Positions 44,814 to 53,143 of a stretch of 64,000 nt of DNA are shown piece after piece. A program made the translations under genes and the position numbers. The notes below the pieces were generated by a model. It saw only the letters and a list, made by a program, of their open reading frames with translations. It was not told the origin of the DNA and did no database searches. The DNA is taken from the NCBI GenBank assembly GCA_913061415.1, contig CAJXUD010000009.1, positions 106,663 to 170,662 on the forward strand, read 5' to 3'. This stretch comes from an uncultured Oleispira sp. GTDB taxonomy: Bacteria; Pseudomonadota; Gammaproteobacteria; Pseudomonadales; Oceanobacteraceae. The first letter of the stretch is position 1. Each line of letters starts with the position of its first letter.

Positions 44814-47033
44814 CTACAGTTTGCCGTAATAACCTTCTTTTAAGGCATCGTACAGATTCGCCGCAGAGTGTGTTTCGCCATCGTATTCAACCATTTCATT
44901 GCCCTTCAATTCGACAACCTCGTCATTTGCCAAGGTGAATTTATAGAGGGTTTTCTCTAGATCTTTTTCTTGTACTAAAACCCCCTGAAAAGCCTCGGGG
45001 TTAAAGCGGAACGTTGTGCAGCCTTTCAATGATTTATCATACGCATACTGATAAATATGCTTAAAGTCTTCAAACGCATAGTCGCTAGGAACATTGGCAG
45101 TTTTTGAAATGGATGAATCAATCCACTTTTGCGCTGCAGCTTGAATATCCACGTGCTGCTTCGGCGTAACGCTATCGGAGGTAATAAAGTAATCAGGCAA
45201 GTTCATGTTATTAATAGGCGCTGTTTCACTGCCTTGCGCATCGAGCTTATTAAGTGCTCTGTAAGCCAATAATTCATAAGAGAAAACATCAACTTTTTCT
45301 TTGGTTTTGCGTCCAGGTTTAATAATGTTACGCGCATAATGATGAGCAAAGCTGGGCTCAATGCCATTACTGGCATTATTGGCGACCGATAAACTGATAG
45401 TGCCTGTTGGGGCAATAGAGCTGTGATGGGTAAAGCGCGAGCCAACCTTAGCTATTTCAGCAACTAAAGCAGAGTCTTCTTCTGCTAGCTGCTGCATATA
45501 ACGGCTATATTTTGCATGCAGAACCTTGCCTTTTACCTTATCACCCAACTTGTAACCATCAGCTTCAAGCTCGGGGCGCTGGCGAAGATGAGCAGCCGTT
45601 AATTCAAACTCTTCTTCCATGATAGGGGCAGCCCCCTTCTCTTTTGCCAGCTCAACTCCTTGCTGCCAACCCACTAACGCAAGCTGACGGGTAACCTCTT
45701 CGGTGAACAGTTGTGAGTCTTCATCACCGTATTTCATGCCCAGCATGGTTATCGCCGAGCCAAGTCCTAGGTAACCCATGCCATGGCGGCGTTTATTACG
45801 AATTTCATATTCTTGCTCAGGCAATGGTAAAGCATTTATTTCGACCACGTTATCGAGCATACGAGTAAAAACAGCCACAACTTCTTTGTATTTCGCCCAG
45901 TCGAATTGTGCATGCTCTGTAAAAGGTTGATCAACAAAGCGGGTTAGGTTAATCGACCCTAACAAGCAGCTGCCATGAGGCGGTAATGGTTGTTCACCAC
46001 AAGGATTGGTTGCGCGAATGTTCTCGCAGAACCAGTTGTTATTCATCTGGTTTACTTTATCAATCAAGATAAACCCTGGCTCAGCAAAATCGTAAGTCGA
46101 GCTCATAATCACGTTCCATAAACGCTGTGCTTTTATAGTGCGATAGACTTTGCAGGCAACTTGGCCAAGATCGTTAACGATATAACCTGTGGTGGTCGGC
46201 CAATCCTTCCAGATCACGTGTTTAGGATTATCAAGGTCGAGTGATTCTCGTACCTGTTCTTTTTCACACAACGGAAATACAAGTGGCCAATCTGTATTCT
46301 CACTGACCGCCCTCATGAACTCATCGGTAATCAATAACGACAAGTTGAACTGACGTAGACGTCCGTTTTCGCGCTTGGCTTTAATAAAGTCTAAAACGTC
46401 GGGATGTGATACATCAAAAGTCGCCATTTGCGCCCCCCGCCGTCCGCCTGCTGATGAGACGGTAAAACACATCTTATCGTAGATATCCATAAATGAGAGT
46501 GGGCCGGATGTATAAGCGCCTGCACCATTTACAAACGCATCTTTTGGTCGCAAGGTCGAAAACTCGTAACCAATTCCACACCCTGCTTTAAGGGTCAACC
46601 CTGCTTGCTGCACTTTATCTAAAATGCCCTGCATCGAATCCTCAATGATGCCTGACACGGTGCAGTTGATGGTCGAGGTTGCCGGCTTGTGCTTTGAGGC
46701 ACCCGCGTTCGACATAATTCGTCCTGCAGGAATGGCGCCCCAACGCATGGCCCACTCAAACTTCTTCTGCCACTTGGCTTGTAGCGTTTTATTTTTTTCG
46801 ACCTGAGATAATGCCTGCGCTACTCGCTGAAAAGTCGCATTCACATCTTGGTCTAGTGGTTCGCTTTGAGCGGTCTTTAATCGGTACTTGCTATCCCAAA
46901 TATCCAGGGACGCATCTTGCAGCGGTAATGACAACGACGCACTTTTTTCGTATTGGGCCCCCTCAAGCCCAGTACTATCAAGCCCGCTATTGCCACCTAC
47001 AACCTGCTGTTCACCCATTAATTCTTCACTCAT
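44814..47033 (-). CDS. nrdJa: Class II (B12-dependent) ribonucleotide reductase catalytic subunit NrdJa
   Basis: About 739 aa; adenosylcobalamin-dependent, oxygen-independent reduction of ribonucleotides. Active-site regions include NCTVSGIIEDSM, LKAGCGIGYEFSTLRP, the NPCGEQPLPPHGSCLLGS loop with its catalytic glutamate and cysteine, and the phosphate-binding APTGTISL. Its C-terminus stops before the zinc-binding redox tail, which is the separate NrdJb. I prefer ATG 47033, with aagga 8 bases before it; ATG 47060 has no ribosome binding site but is possible. NrdR-like boxes and a weak FNR-like box lie upstream. I saw no cobalamin riboswitch in the leader. Confidence 0.95.
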   Translation of the reverse strand: MSEELMGEQQVVGGNSGLDSTGLEGAQYEKSASLSLPLQDASLDIWDSKYRLKTAQSEPLDQDVNATFQRVAQALSQVEKNKTLQAKWQKKFEWAMRWGAIPAGRIMSNAGASKHKPATSTINCTVSGIIEDSMQGILDKVQQAGLTLKAGCGIGYEFSTLRPKDAFVNGAGAYTSGPLSFMDIYDKMCFTVSSAGGRRGAQMATFDVSHPDVLDFIKAKRENGRLRQFNLSLLITDEFMRAVSENTDWPLVFPLCEKEQVRESLDLDNPKHVIWKDWPTTTGYIVNDLGQVACKVYRTIKAQRLWNVIMSSTYDFAEPGFILIDKVNQMNNNWFCENIRATNPCGEQPLPPHGSCLLGSINLTRFVDQPFTEHAQFDWAKYKEVVAVFTRMLDNVVEINALPLPEQEYEIRNKRRHGMGYLGLGSAITMLGMKYGDEDSQLFTEEVTRQLALVGWQQGVELAKEKGAAPIMEEEFELTAAHLRQRPELEADGYKLGDKVKGKVLHAKYSRYMQQLAEEDSALVAEIAKVGSRFTHHSSIAPTGTISLSVANNASNGIEPSFAHHYARNIIKPGRKTKEKVDVFSYELLAYRALNKLDAQGSETAPINNMNLPDYFITSDSVTPKQHVDIQAAAQKWIDSSISKTANVPSDYAFEDFKHIYQYAYDKSLKGCTTFRFNPEAFQGVLVQEKDLEKTLYKFTLANDEVVELKGNEMVEYDGETHSAANLYDALKEGYYGKL

Positions 47034-47070
47034 AGCCATATTCCTTGGAAACCCACTCATATTCGATAAA

Positions 47071-47118
47071 ACACTACATGTAGTGCCAGTGACGGAAATA
47101 TATTACTAGATATGGATT
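47071..47118 (-). promoter_or_regulatory. Pair of NrdR-like boxes upstream of nrdJa
   Basis: ACACTACATGTAGTGC (47071-47086) matches 13 of 16 positions of the NrdR box ACACWATATATWGTGT and contains a perfect 14-bp palindrome. A second, weaker match (10 of 16) starts at 47103, exactly 32 bp away, the helical spacing typical of tandem NrdR boxes. It overlaps a TAATAT -10-like element (47105-47100). Confidence 0.72.
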
Positions 47119-47126
47119 TTGTAAAA

Positions 47127-47140
47127 TTGACTTAGATTAA
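47127..47140 (-). promoter_or_regulatory. Weak FNR/Dnr-like box upstream of nrdJa
   Basis: TTGACTTAGATTAA matches eight of ten bases of TTGAT-N4-ATCAA. Its centre lies about 41 bases upstream of a start predicted from the -10-like TAATAT at 47105-47100, the same layout as norC and norQ. The match is weaker and could be chance. Confidence 0.4.
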
Positions 47141-47261
47141 GAAATTCCTATTTCATACTGTTTTAGTCGGAATTGATTACGAGAAAAATAACACCAGATG
47201 GTAGTGAATCAAGCAACGGAATAGGGAAAGTGTGTAGCAATAAGTAGAGAATAATGAGGCT

Positions 47262-47313
47262 AAAAAAGAAAAAAGCTGCAGTGCAAAAGGCTTGCCCTAG
47301 CGCAGTGCAGCTT
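47262..47313 (-). terminator. Intrinsic terminator of plsC
   Basis: aagctgca (47273-47280) pairs with tgcagctt (47306-47313) around an inner structured loop. On the minus strand it is followed by a T-rich run (47274-47262). It begins 33 bases after the plsC stop codon. Confidence 0.75.
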
Positions 47314-47346
47314 AATTAACGATTGCTATTGAGCATGCGATTCAGA

Positions 47347-48081
47347 TTATGACGATGCTCTAGACTGACGAGCTTTTTCATCCATTTTTTGAATGCCATC
47401 CATCATCGCAAGATGGGTATCGAGCATCAACTGATCAACATCGTCCAATGTCAGGTGCTTGGTCTCAATAGGGTCTAGTACGATGATATGCGCCGTACCA
47501 TTATCCATGTTATCAAGGCTAAACCCTTCTAAATAACTACTCGTACATACCGGATAAATAGGAACCCCAGCATTAACGGCTGTGACGAATGCCCCCTTTT
47601 TAAAAGGCAGCATATTTTTACCGTGGTTACGTGTGCCTTCAGCAAAGAACCAGATAGAAGTAGCTTTCGTGGTTAACGCTTTTTTGGTTGTTTCCATCGC
47701 TTCCATCGCTTTTTTACGATTACCACGATCCACTAAGACGTTTCCGGCTAACCAATACACTTGGCCAAAAAACGGCATCCATTTCAGGCTCTTCTTACCC
47801 AAGCTCACCATACGCTTTGGAACAATTGACCCGACAATGAACAAGTCCCAGTTACTTTGGTGATTAGCAACCACGACACAAGGTTCATGGTTTTTCATAA
47901 TTTCAGCATTATGGTGTTCTATTTTAACACCAATTATTCTTCGTCCAATTTGAGAATAGATTTGTGACAGTACACGGCTATTGCTGTGATGAAATGGACG
48001 AAAGATGATAATCGAGAAGCCAACCAGTGAACCAAATACAAAATGGCACGCCAATAAGAAGTAACGAAAGATTGAAAGCAT
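47347..48081 (-). CDS. plsC: 1-acyl-sn-glycerol-3-phosphate acyltransferase (PlsC family)
   Basis: A 244-aa membrane-associated acyltransferase making phosphatidic acid from lysophosphatidic acid. Catalytic H-x4-D is H74-Q-S-N-W-D79 in VVANHQSNWDLF. The substrate-binding motif is FFAEGTRNHGKNMLPFKKGA, and VNAGVPIYPVCTS follows. One N-terminal hydrophobic helix (about 5-28) anchors it. The length is typical of PlsC. It stands alone, ended by the terminator at 47262-47313. Confidence 0.93.
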   Translation of the reverse strand: MLSIFRYFLLACHFVFGSLVGFSIIIFRPFHHSNSRVLSQIYSQIGRRIIGVKIEHHNAEIMKNHEPCVVVANHQSNWDLFIVGSIVPKRMVSLGKKSLKWMPFFGQVYWLAGNVLVDRGNRKKAMEAMETTKKALTTKATSIWFFAEGTRNHGKNMLPFKKGAFVTAVNAGVPIYPVCTSSYLEGFSLDNMDNGTAHIIVLDPIETKHLTLDDVDQLMLDTHLAMMDGIQKMDEKARQSRASS

Positions 48082-48216
48082 AAGTATCGCTAGACCTGTT
48101 TAATATTTTTAGTCAGCATACAGATGTTTGCTAAATAAACCTAGAGCGAAATCAATAAACCAATCTCTTTTGATCACCAATCAAAATGCTCTCTGTATGC
48201 CCGCTCATTTATTACA

Positions 48217-48645
48217 TTATTGAATTGCGTTATAGACTTTATTAAAGGTAGACCATCCTGGATCTTCATCTGCGACGACTTCAATAGGAAAGCCCTTTTC
48301 AGGAGCTACCAGTTGATTCAAGTCGTTTTTGATATGTTCTACATCATCGGTATAGACAACCCACTGATTAACACCGTCGTGAGTAATCACCATGGCAATT
48401 ATCGTATGGCCTTGTTTTTCAAATTGTGACTGAAGTTGATAATGAAACAACTCTATCTGCTGCATTTCTTGAAGGCTTGGGTAAGCATTGCTTTCATTGC
48501 GAGAGTTAGCCTGCCAAGCAATTTGCACACAAATATGAAAACGACCACTTTTTGCGGTTTTCTGCCAATCTTCTCGCGTATGAATGGTTATCGGCAATTC
48601 ATTCAATGTGCCATCGGCAATAACCCAACGATTATCTAACTTCAT
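48217..48645 (-). CDS. DUF695-like hypothetical protein
   Basis: About 142 aa from ATG 48645, which has ggaatggtg upstream; an in-frame GTG at 48672 is less likely. The pattern RWVIADGTLNELPITIHTRE, then FHICVQIAWQAN, TIIAMVITHDGVNQWVVYTDD and the ending DEDPGWSTFNKVY fits DUF695, a small cytoplasmic alpha/beta family of unknown function. No neighbour suggests a role. Confidence 0.8.
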   Translation of the reverse strand: MKLDNRWVIADGTLNELPITIHTREDWQKTAKSGRFHICVQIAWQANSRNESNAYPSLQEMQQIELFHYQLQSQFEKQGHTIIAMVITHDGVNQWVVYTDDVEHIKNDLNQLVAPEKGFPIEVVADEDPGWSTFNKVYNAIQ

Positions 48646-48856
48646 ACACCATTCCAAGGCTGTGATTATCACTTGAGATTAGCGCATTTATACTAAAAAG
48701 CAAAAATCACCTTAATTCTCATTCTAAATTAATCTAATAAATAAGAATTTATCGACTATGGTATGAGCATTCGTGTATTAAGCAACAAAGGCTTGCTAAA
48801 GTCATAATACAAGCCATAGTTAATAGATATGCTCTATTAGGTATTGCTTTATCAAA

Positions 48857-48904
48857 GGTCTTTGAATAGATATTAAAAAAGGTGTTTGCATAGATGTTTA
48901 AAAA
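48857..48904 (+). repeat. Two 24-bp imperfect tandem units before the GGDEF gene
   Basis: 48857-48880 and 48881-48904 share the frame ggt-x-tttg-x-atagat followed by a run of A. A third partial copy (ggttgtgcatgaag) contains the start codon, so the ribosome binding site aaagg of the cyclase gene is itself part of a repeat unit. Confidence 0.7.
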
Positions 48905-48912
48905 GGTTGTGC

Positions 48913-50451
48913 ATGAAGCAAGACGAAGTTGAAAGTATACTCTCCAGTACCCCCGAACCTAATATTGATGGCATTATTGTCATTGATAAAAATGGGTTAA
49001 TTCTGGCGTTTGATAATGCAGCTGAATCCCTTTTTGGTTACCAGAATGAGGAGATCATTGGACAACCGCTCACGCTTCTTATGTCTCAACCTCAAGCCAA
49101 AGAACACCCCGTATACATAACCCAAGCGGTTAAAGATAAAAAGACCAGTTCCCATAGCCTCAATGCCAAACGCACTATTATTGGCCAACATAAGCAAGGG
49201 CATCTTATACCTCTGGCGATTACAGTCTCTGCTGATCCGTCAGATGCCAATATCCGTTTTACAGGGGTGATTCAAGACTTGCGTAAGCACGAAGATAGGC
49301 TGACTCAGATATCCCAAGGCTTCAACCGCACGACCCAAGACTTAAACCAACGCATACAATTTGATGCCATTCTTAACAAGCACAGTAATCGTTTATTAAG
49401 TTGCCATGAAGACGACTTTGTTCCTGCAATGGAAGATGCTTTGCAGAACATTGGTGAGTTTTTGTCATTCGATCATTGCTTCATACTGAAATTTAATGAA
49501 AACCTTAGTGAGGGTATCCCGTGGGCAGAGTGGCGTCGCTCGGTTAGTTTAATTAAACCTTTTCCAAACCGCTTTAAGATTCCCAATAGTCATGTTTTTT
49601 TAGAAGCGTATTCAAAAACAGAGACCTTAATTCTAACCGGAGGTAAAGATCAGAGCGAAGAAGGCTTAACGCTGTTCAAACTCGGTAATGCACTATCTCC
49701 TAACGGTTTCATCAGTTCTAGAATAACCCCCATTCTTAACGAAAAAGACGTTCCTGCTGGCTGTATTGGGTTTTCTATTTTAGACAGAGCTCACCAGCCT
49801 AGCGAATCACAAATTGCTCTTCTCAATACCGTCACACAATTATTAATAAACGCCTGGGGGTGTCACCAATTAATATTAAAGTCCAACAAAACTGAACAAA
49901 AACTGCGCAATGCTAATAAAATTCTTTCACAGCAGGCGCTAAATGACGCACTAACAAGTCTGCCTAACAGACGCGCTTTTGATCATGGATTATCACAAGA
50001 ATTTGACCGCGCACAACGTCATAAAGGTAGCGTTTGTCTGTTAATGTGCGATATCGATTATTTCAAACACTATAATGATTATTTTGGCCATACCAAAGGT
50101 GATTACTGTTTACAGCAGGTAGCCGAAGTTTTACAACAAACCTTCAACCGCGCTGGAGAGTTGTCTACTCGTTACGGTGGAGAAGAATTCGCGGTGATAC
50201 TGCCTGCAATCTCTCACCAAGAAGCGACTGAGCAAGCTCAACGACTACTCAATAACTTATTAGCCGCTGAAATTCCTCATGCCCCCTCTTCAAAACAAGC
50301 CTATTTAACGATGAGTATTGGCATTGCAAGATATTCCCCTTCTCAACCGTTTGAAAGTACCAAAGCGCTAATCAACGCAGCCGATAAGGCCTTGTATTTC
50401 GCTAAAGATAACGGCCGAAATCAACTAGCCTGGACCACAGAAGGAGGGTAA
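48913..50451 (+). CDS. PAS-GAF-GGDEF diguanylate cyclase
   Basis: A 512-aa protein. The PAS domain (about 15-125) starts NIDGIIVIDKNGLILAFDNA. A GAF domain (about 150-310) includes FLSFDHCFILKFNE and ISSRITPILNEKDVPAGC. The GGDEF domain (about 345-508) has LTSLPNRRAFD, LLMCDIDYFKHYNDYFGH and the intact active site GGEEF (422-426), so it should make cyclic-di-GMP. The inhibitory site is R-A-G-E in place of R-x-x-D, so product inhibition may be altered. No membrane helix. I chose ATG 48913, with aaagg upstream, over a TTG at 48886. Confidence 0.95.
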   Translation: MKQDEVESILSSTPEPNIDGIIVIDKNGLILAFDNAAESLFGYQNEEIIGQPLTLLMSQPQAKEHPVYITQAVKDKKTSSHSLNAKRTIIGQHKQGHLIPLAITVSADPSDANIRFTGVIQDLRKHEDRLTQISQGFNRTTQDLNQRIQFDAILNKHSNRLLSCHEDDFVPAMEDALQNIGEFLSFDHCFILKFNENLSEGIPWAEWRRSVSLIKPFPNRFKIPNSHVFLEAYSKTETLILTGGKDQSEEGLTLFKLGNALSPNGFISSRITPILNEKDVPAGCIGFSILDRAHQPSESQIALLNTVTQLLINAWGCHQLILKSNKTEQKLRNANKILSQQALNDALTSLPNRRAFDHGLSQEFDRAQRHKGSVCLLMCDIDYFKHYNDYFGHTKGDYCLQQVAEVLQQTFNRAGELSTRYGGEEFAVILPAISHQEATEQAQRLLNNLLAAEIPHAPSSKQAYLTMSIGIARYSPSQPFESTKALINAADKALYFAKDNGRNQLAWTTEGG

Positions 50452-50487
50452 TATACATCTCCTATTTCCTGACTATTCACAGTTATT

Positions 50488-50985
50488 ATGTTTTCTAGCA
50501 AAATCGTTTTATTTTCCCTCGCCTGTATTATTATTTGTGCGTTAGCTGTCTATGCGATCTCACTTCAGATGAAATTAAAGGCAGCAGCCAAAGAGTCTCT
50601 AGAGAAAGATGAAGTAGAGCGTTTATTAGCCCAAAAAAATTTAGACAAGCGCAATAACACTATCATTGCGGATATCCGATTTATCGCCCAATCTCTTATT
50701 ACCGAGCAATGTGAGTTAACGGAAGCCGTATTAAGAATCCACCATTTAGCCGATGCACTCGATACCGACATTATGCTGCAAGAGCAATTTTCAACCATTC
50801 ATCAGCACTTTCTTAGCTGCAAAGACATGGCGATTAAAGACGCTTATAAAGCTCTGTCTAAAAAACAGCGCTTTCAACAAGACCAGCAACGCTTTCGCTT
50901 AGAAGAAGCCAATAACGATGCAGTATTAGCTGAAGCTCAGCTGATTATTAAATACTCGTTTGATAATCTAAAGAATTTGCACTGA
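50488..50985 (+). CDS. DUF2489 membrane-anchored protein
   Basis: A 165-aa protein with an N-terminal helix (VLFSLACIIICALAVYAISL, about 7-26) and a helical cytoplasmic part. The pattern RNNTIIADIRFIAQSLI, then EQCELTEAVLRIHHLADAL, then LSKKQRFQQDQQRFRLEE matches DUF2489, a gammaproteobacterial family of unknown function. It stands between the diguanylate cyclase and yceI in the same direction, with short spacers. Confidence 0.85.
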   Translation: MFSSKIVLFSLACIIICALAVYAISLQMKLKAAAKESLEKDEVERLLAQKNLDKRNNTIIADIRFIAQSLITEQCELTEAVLRIHHLADALDTDIMLQEQFSTIHQHFLSCKDMAIKDAYKALSKKQRFQQDQQRFRLEEANNDAVLAEAQLIIKYSFDNLKNLH

Positions 50986-51024
50986 GTTTATAACAACCGA
51001 TTATAATAAATAAGGAACACTCAC

Positions 51025-51621
51025 ATGAAAAATATCTATTTGGCTACTTCGATGAAAGCCCTAATCCTTTCACTTTCATTACTCGTCAGTAGTCTTAGTT
51101 CAGCAGACTGGTCTTTGCAGCAGCCTTCAAGCATTCACTTTTTAACCAGTAAAAATACCCATACAACCGAAGTTCATCATTTCAAAAAGTTTGATGCTGC
51201 CATCAACTCAGCCGGGCTTGCGACCCTAAACATTGATCTTGCCAGTGTCGATACGCGTATTGGTATCCGTGATGAGCGCATGCAAGAGCACTTATTTGAA
51301 ACCTCACAATTTAGCCAAGCGAGTTTCGAAGCAGAAATTCCAAAAGAAATTCTAGAGCAAGTGCGTGCAGGAAAATCTACTCAGTTTGAATTAAAGGGTA
51401 AAATCTCGCTGCATGGCGAACAAGCTCAAGCCAATTGCTTGGTTATGATCAGTGCCAACAAAGACAATAGCGTAACGGTGAACAGCATTACACCTATGTT
51501 GATTGATGCCAATAGCTTCAACCTTGTTGCTGGTATTAATAAACTGAAAGAGATTGCCGGTCTTAAGTCGATTACTTATACGGTTCCTCTTACATTCAGC
51601 CTATCGTTCAAAGCTGATTAA
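51025..51621 (+). CDS. YceI-family periplasmic protein
   Basis: A 198-aa exported protein. The signal peptide (about 1-27, ...LLVSSLSSADW) is followed by a YceI-type lipocalin-like barrel, in which VHHFKKFDAAINSAGLATL and LASVDTRIGIRDERMQEHLF are diagnostic. YceI proteins bind isoprenoid or other hydrophobic molecules in the periplasm; the ligand here is unknown. The ribosome binding site aaggaa is good. A 15-bp tandem repeat overlaps its stop codon and spans the gap to murI. Confidence 0.92.
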   Translation: MKNIYLATSMKALILSLSLLVSSLSSADWSLQQPSSIHFLTSKNTHTTEVHHFKKFDAAINSAGLATLNIDLASVDTRIGIRDERMQEHLFETSQFSQASFEAEIPKEILEQVRAGKSTQFELKGKISLHGEQAQANCLVMISANKDNSVTVNSITPMLIDANSFNLVAGINKLKEIAGLKSITYTVPLTFSLSFKAD

Positions 51622-51653
51622 ACGCTGCTTGATTAAACCCTGACTAATTAAAC
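51609..51653 (+). repeat. Three 15-bp tandem units between yceI-type gene and murI
   Basis: Units 51609-51623, 51624-51638 and 51639-51653 each end in attaaac (gctgcttgattaaac, cctgactaattaaac). The first holds the end of the YceI gene; the last stops 2 bases before the murI ATG, so this duplication creates the whole spacer. Confidence 0.75.
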
Positions 51654-51655
51654 CT

Positions 51656-52453
51656 ATGACAGTATCAGCGCTTATTTTTGACTCCGGCATTGGCGGCTTT
51701 AGTGTTTTGCAGCACATCCGCCAAGCAGTACCTGGGTTAGAGACGCATTACCTTATGGACAATCAGCTGTTTCCTTATGGTATTCAGCCAGATGATATTC
51801 TTACAGAACGTATCGTATCACTGTGCCAAACAGCCTATTCCAAACACCCCGTGGATATTATTGTCATTGCGTGTAATACGGCCAGTACACTCGCCCTTCC
51901 CGCGCTGCGTGAAGTCTTTGACATACCCATTATCGGCGTCGTTCCAGCAATCAAAACAGCAGCTCAGTGTAGCAACAATCGCCACATTGCTTTATTAGCG
52001 ACCCCTGCCACGATAGATAGACCGTATACAGACCAACTCATTGCCGATTATGCCGAAGGGTGTAACGTCGACCGCATTGGCAGTAGCGAGCTAGTGCAGT
52101 TAGCCGAGCAATATTGGTTAACCGGCCAGCTTGATGCGCAAGCTCTCGATAACATATTATTGCCTTGGATCGAACAGGCGACATTAGATCAAATCATCTT
52201 AGGCTGTACTCACTTCCCCATTCTTAGCGAAGAGATCTCTAGGCGCTATCCACATATTGGTTTAGTGGACTCTGGCCAAGCAATTGCCCGTCGCTTGTGC
52301 TTTATTTTGCAGCAGCAAGGCCATGACCTAGCGCTGCTTCAGCAGCCCAGTACGCAACATTCTTTACTATCGACCGCCGCAATTGCTAATAAAGAGGCCT
52401 TTTTCTCGGCCTGTCAGCGTATTGCCCCCTACCAGTCCTTTAACATTATTTGA
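51656..52453 (+). CDS. murI: Glutamate racemase MurI
   Basis: A 265-aa cofactor-independent racemase making D-glutamate for peptidoglycan. The two catalytic cysteines are C73 (IACNTAS) and C184 (LGCTHFP, with H186). D9 and S10 lie in FDSGIGG, and PYG at 40-42 follows. The start has only the repeat-derived aaac upstream, so translation may be coupled to the YceI gene. Four bases separate the stop from the next candidate frame; folE follows. Confidence 0.97.
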   Translation: MTVSALIFDSGIGGFSVLQHIRQAVPGLETHYLMDNQLFPYGIQPDDILTERIVSLCQTAYSKHPVDIIVIACNTASTLALPALREVFDIPIIGVVPAIKTAAQCSNNRHIALLATPATIDRPYTDQLIADYAEGCNVDRIGSSELVQLAEQYWLTGQLDAQALDNILLPWIEQATLDQIILGCTHFPILSEEISRRYPHIGLVDSGQAIARRLCFILQQQGHDLALLQQPSTQHSLLSTAAIANKEAFFSACQRIAPYQSFNII

Positions 52454-52513
52454 TAATTGCGTAAAATGCGCGAGCATTATGCCTATGCCATAACTTTATA
52501 TTCTGGAGAAGCG

Positions 52514-53065
52514 ATGAAAGCGCTGTCTGATCTTTACTCTCAAGTCATTACTGAACTTGGGGAAGATGTTAACCGTGAAGGGCTTTTAGACACCCCTAAA
52601 CGTGCTGCGAAAGCCATGCAATTTTTAACGGGCGGTTATGAGCAATCTTTAGAAGATATCGTTAATAATGCAGTTTTTGCGAGCGATAATGATGAAATGG
52701 TGGTGATCAGCGATATCGAAATGTATTCGATGTGCGAACACCACATGCTGCCGTTCATTGGTAAAGTACACATTGGCTACCTTCCTAATGGCAATGTACT
52801 TGGCTTATCTAAATTCGCCCGTATCACCGATATGTTTGCTCGCCGTTTGCAGATTCAAGAAAATCTAACTAAGCAAATTGCTGAAGCCGTGCAAGAAGTC
52901 ACCGGCGCACGCGGCGTTGCAGTCGTTATTGAAGCTCGCCACATGTGCATGATGATGAGAGGCGTACAGAAGCAAAATTCTTCCATGTCCACTTCTGTCA
53001 TGATGGGTTCCTTCAGAGAACAACAGGCAACGCGCAGTGAATTTTTACGTCTAATCGGTAAATAA
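52514..53065 (+). CDS. folE: GTP cyclohydrolase I FolE
   Basis: A 183-aa zinc enzyme converting GTP to dihydroneopterin triphosphate, first step of folate synthesis. Zinc and active-site residues lie in [20 protein letters not shown] and [14 protein letters not shown], with the SMSTS motif after them. The start ATG 52514 has ggag 6 bases before it; an upstream TTG frame (52457) would add a non-conserved tail. The length equals the common type IA enzyme. It probably shares a transcript with murI. Confidence 0.97.
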   Translation: MKALSDLYSQVITELGEDVNREGLLDTPKRAAKAMQFLTGGYEQSLEDIVNNAVFASDNDEMVVISDIEMYSMCEHHMLPFIGKVHIGYLPNGNVLGLSKFARITDMFARRLQIQENLTKQIAEAVQEVTGARGVAVVIEARHMCMMMRGVQKQNSSMSTSVMMGSFREQQATRSEFLRLIGK

Positions 53066-53143
53066 ATTCGAGTTCGGCTAGGTCTGGTTCCAAATCAATC
53101 GCTGCTCTATACTGAGCCATAGATTATTGACAGGGAGCCTAAC

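Noticed and set aside
47061..47261. Cobalamin riboswitch before B12-dependent nrdJ
   Set aside because: I looked for a B12-box-like conserved core in the leader and saw none; the predicted leader is also too short.
52457..52513. FolE extension from a TTG
   Set aside because: ATG 52514 has ggag 6 bases upstream and gives the usual enzyme length.
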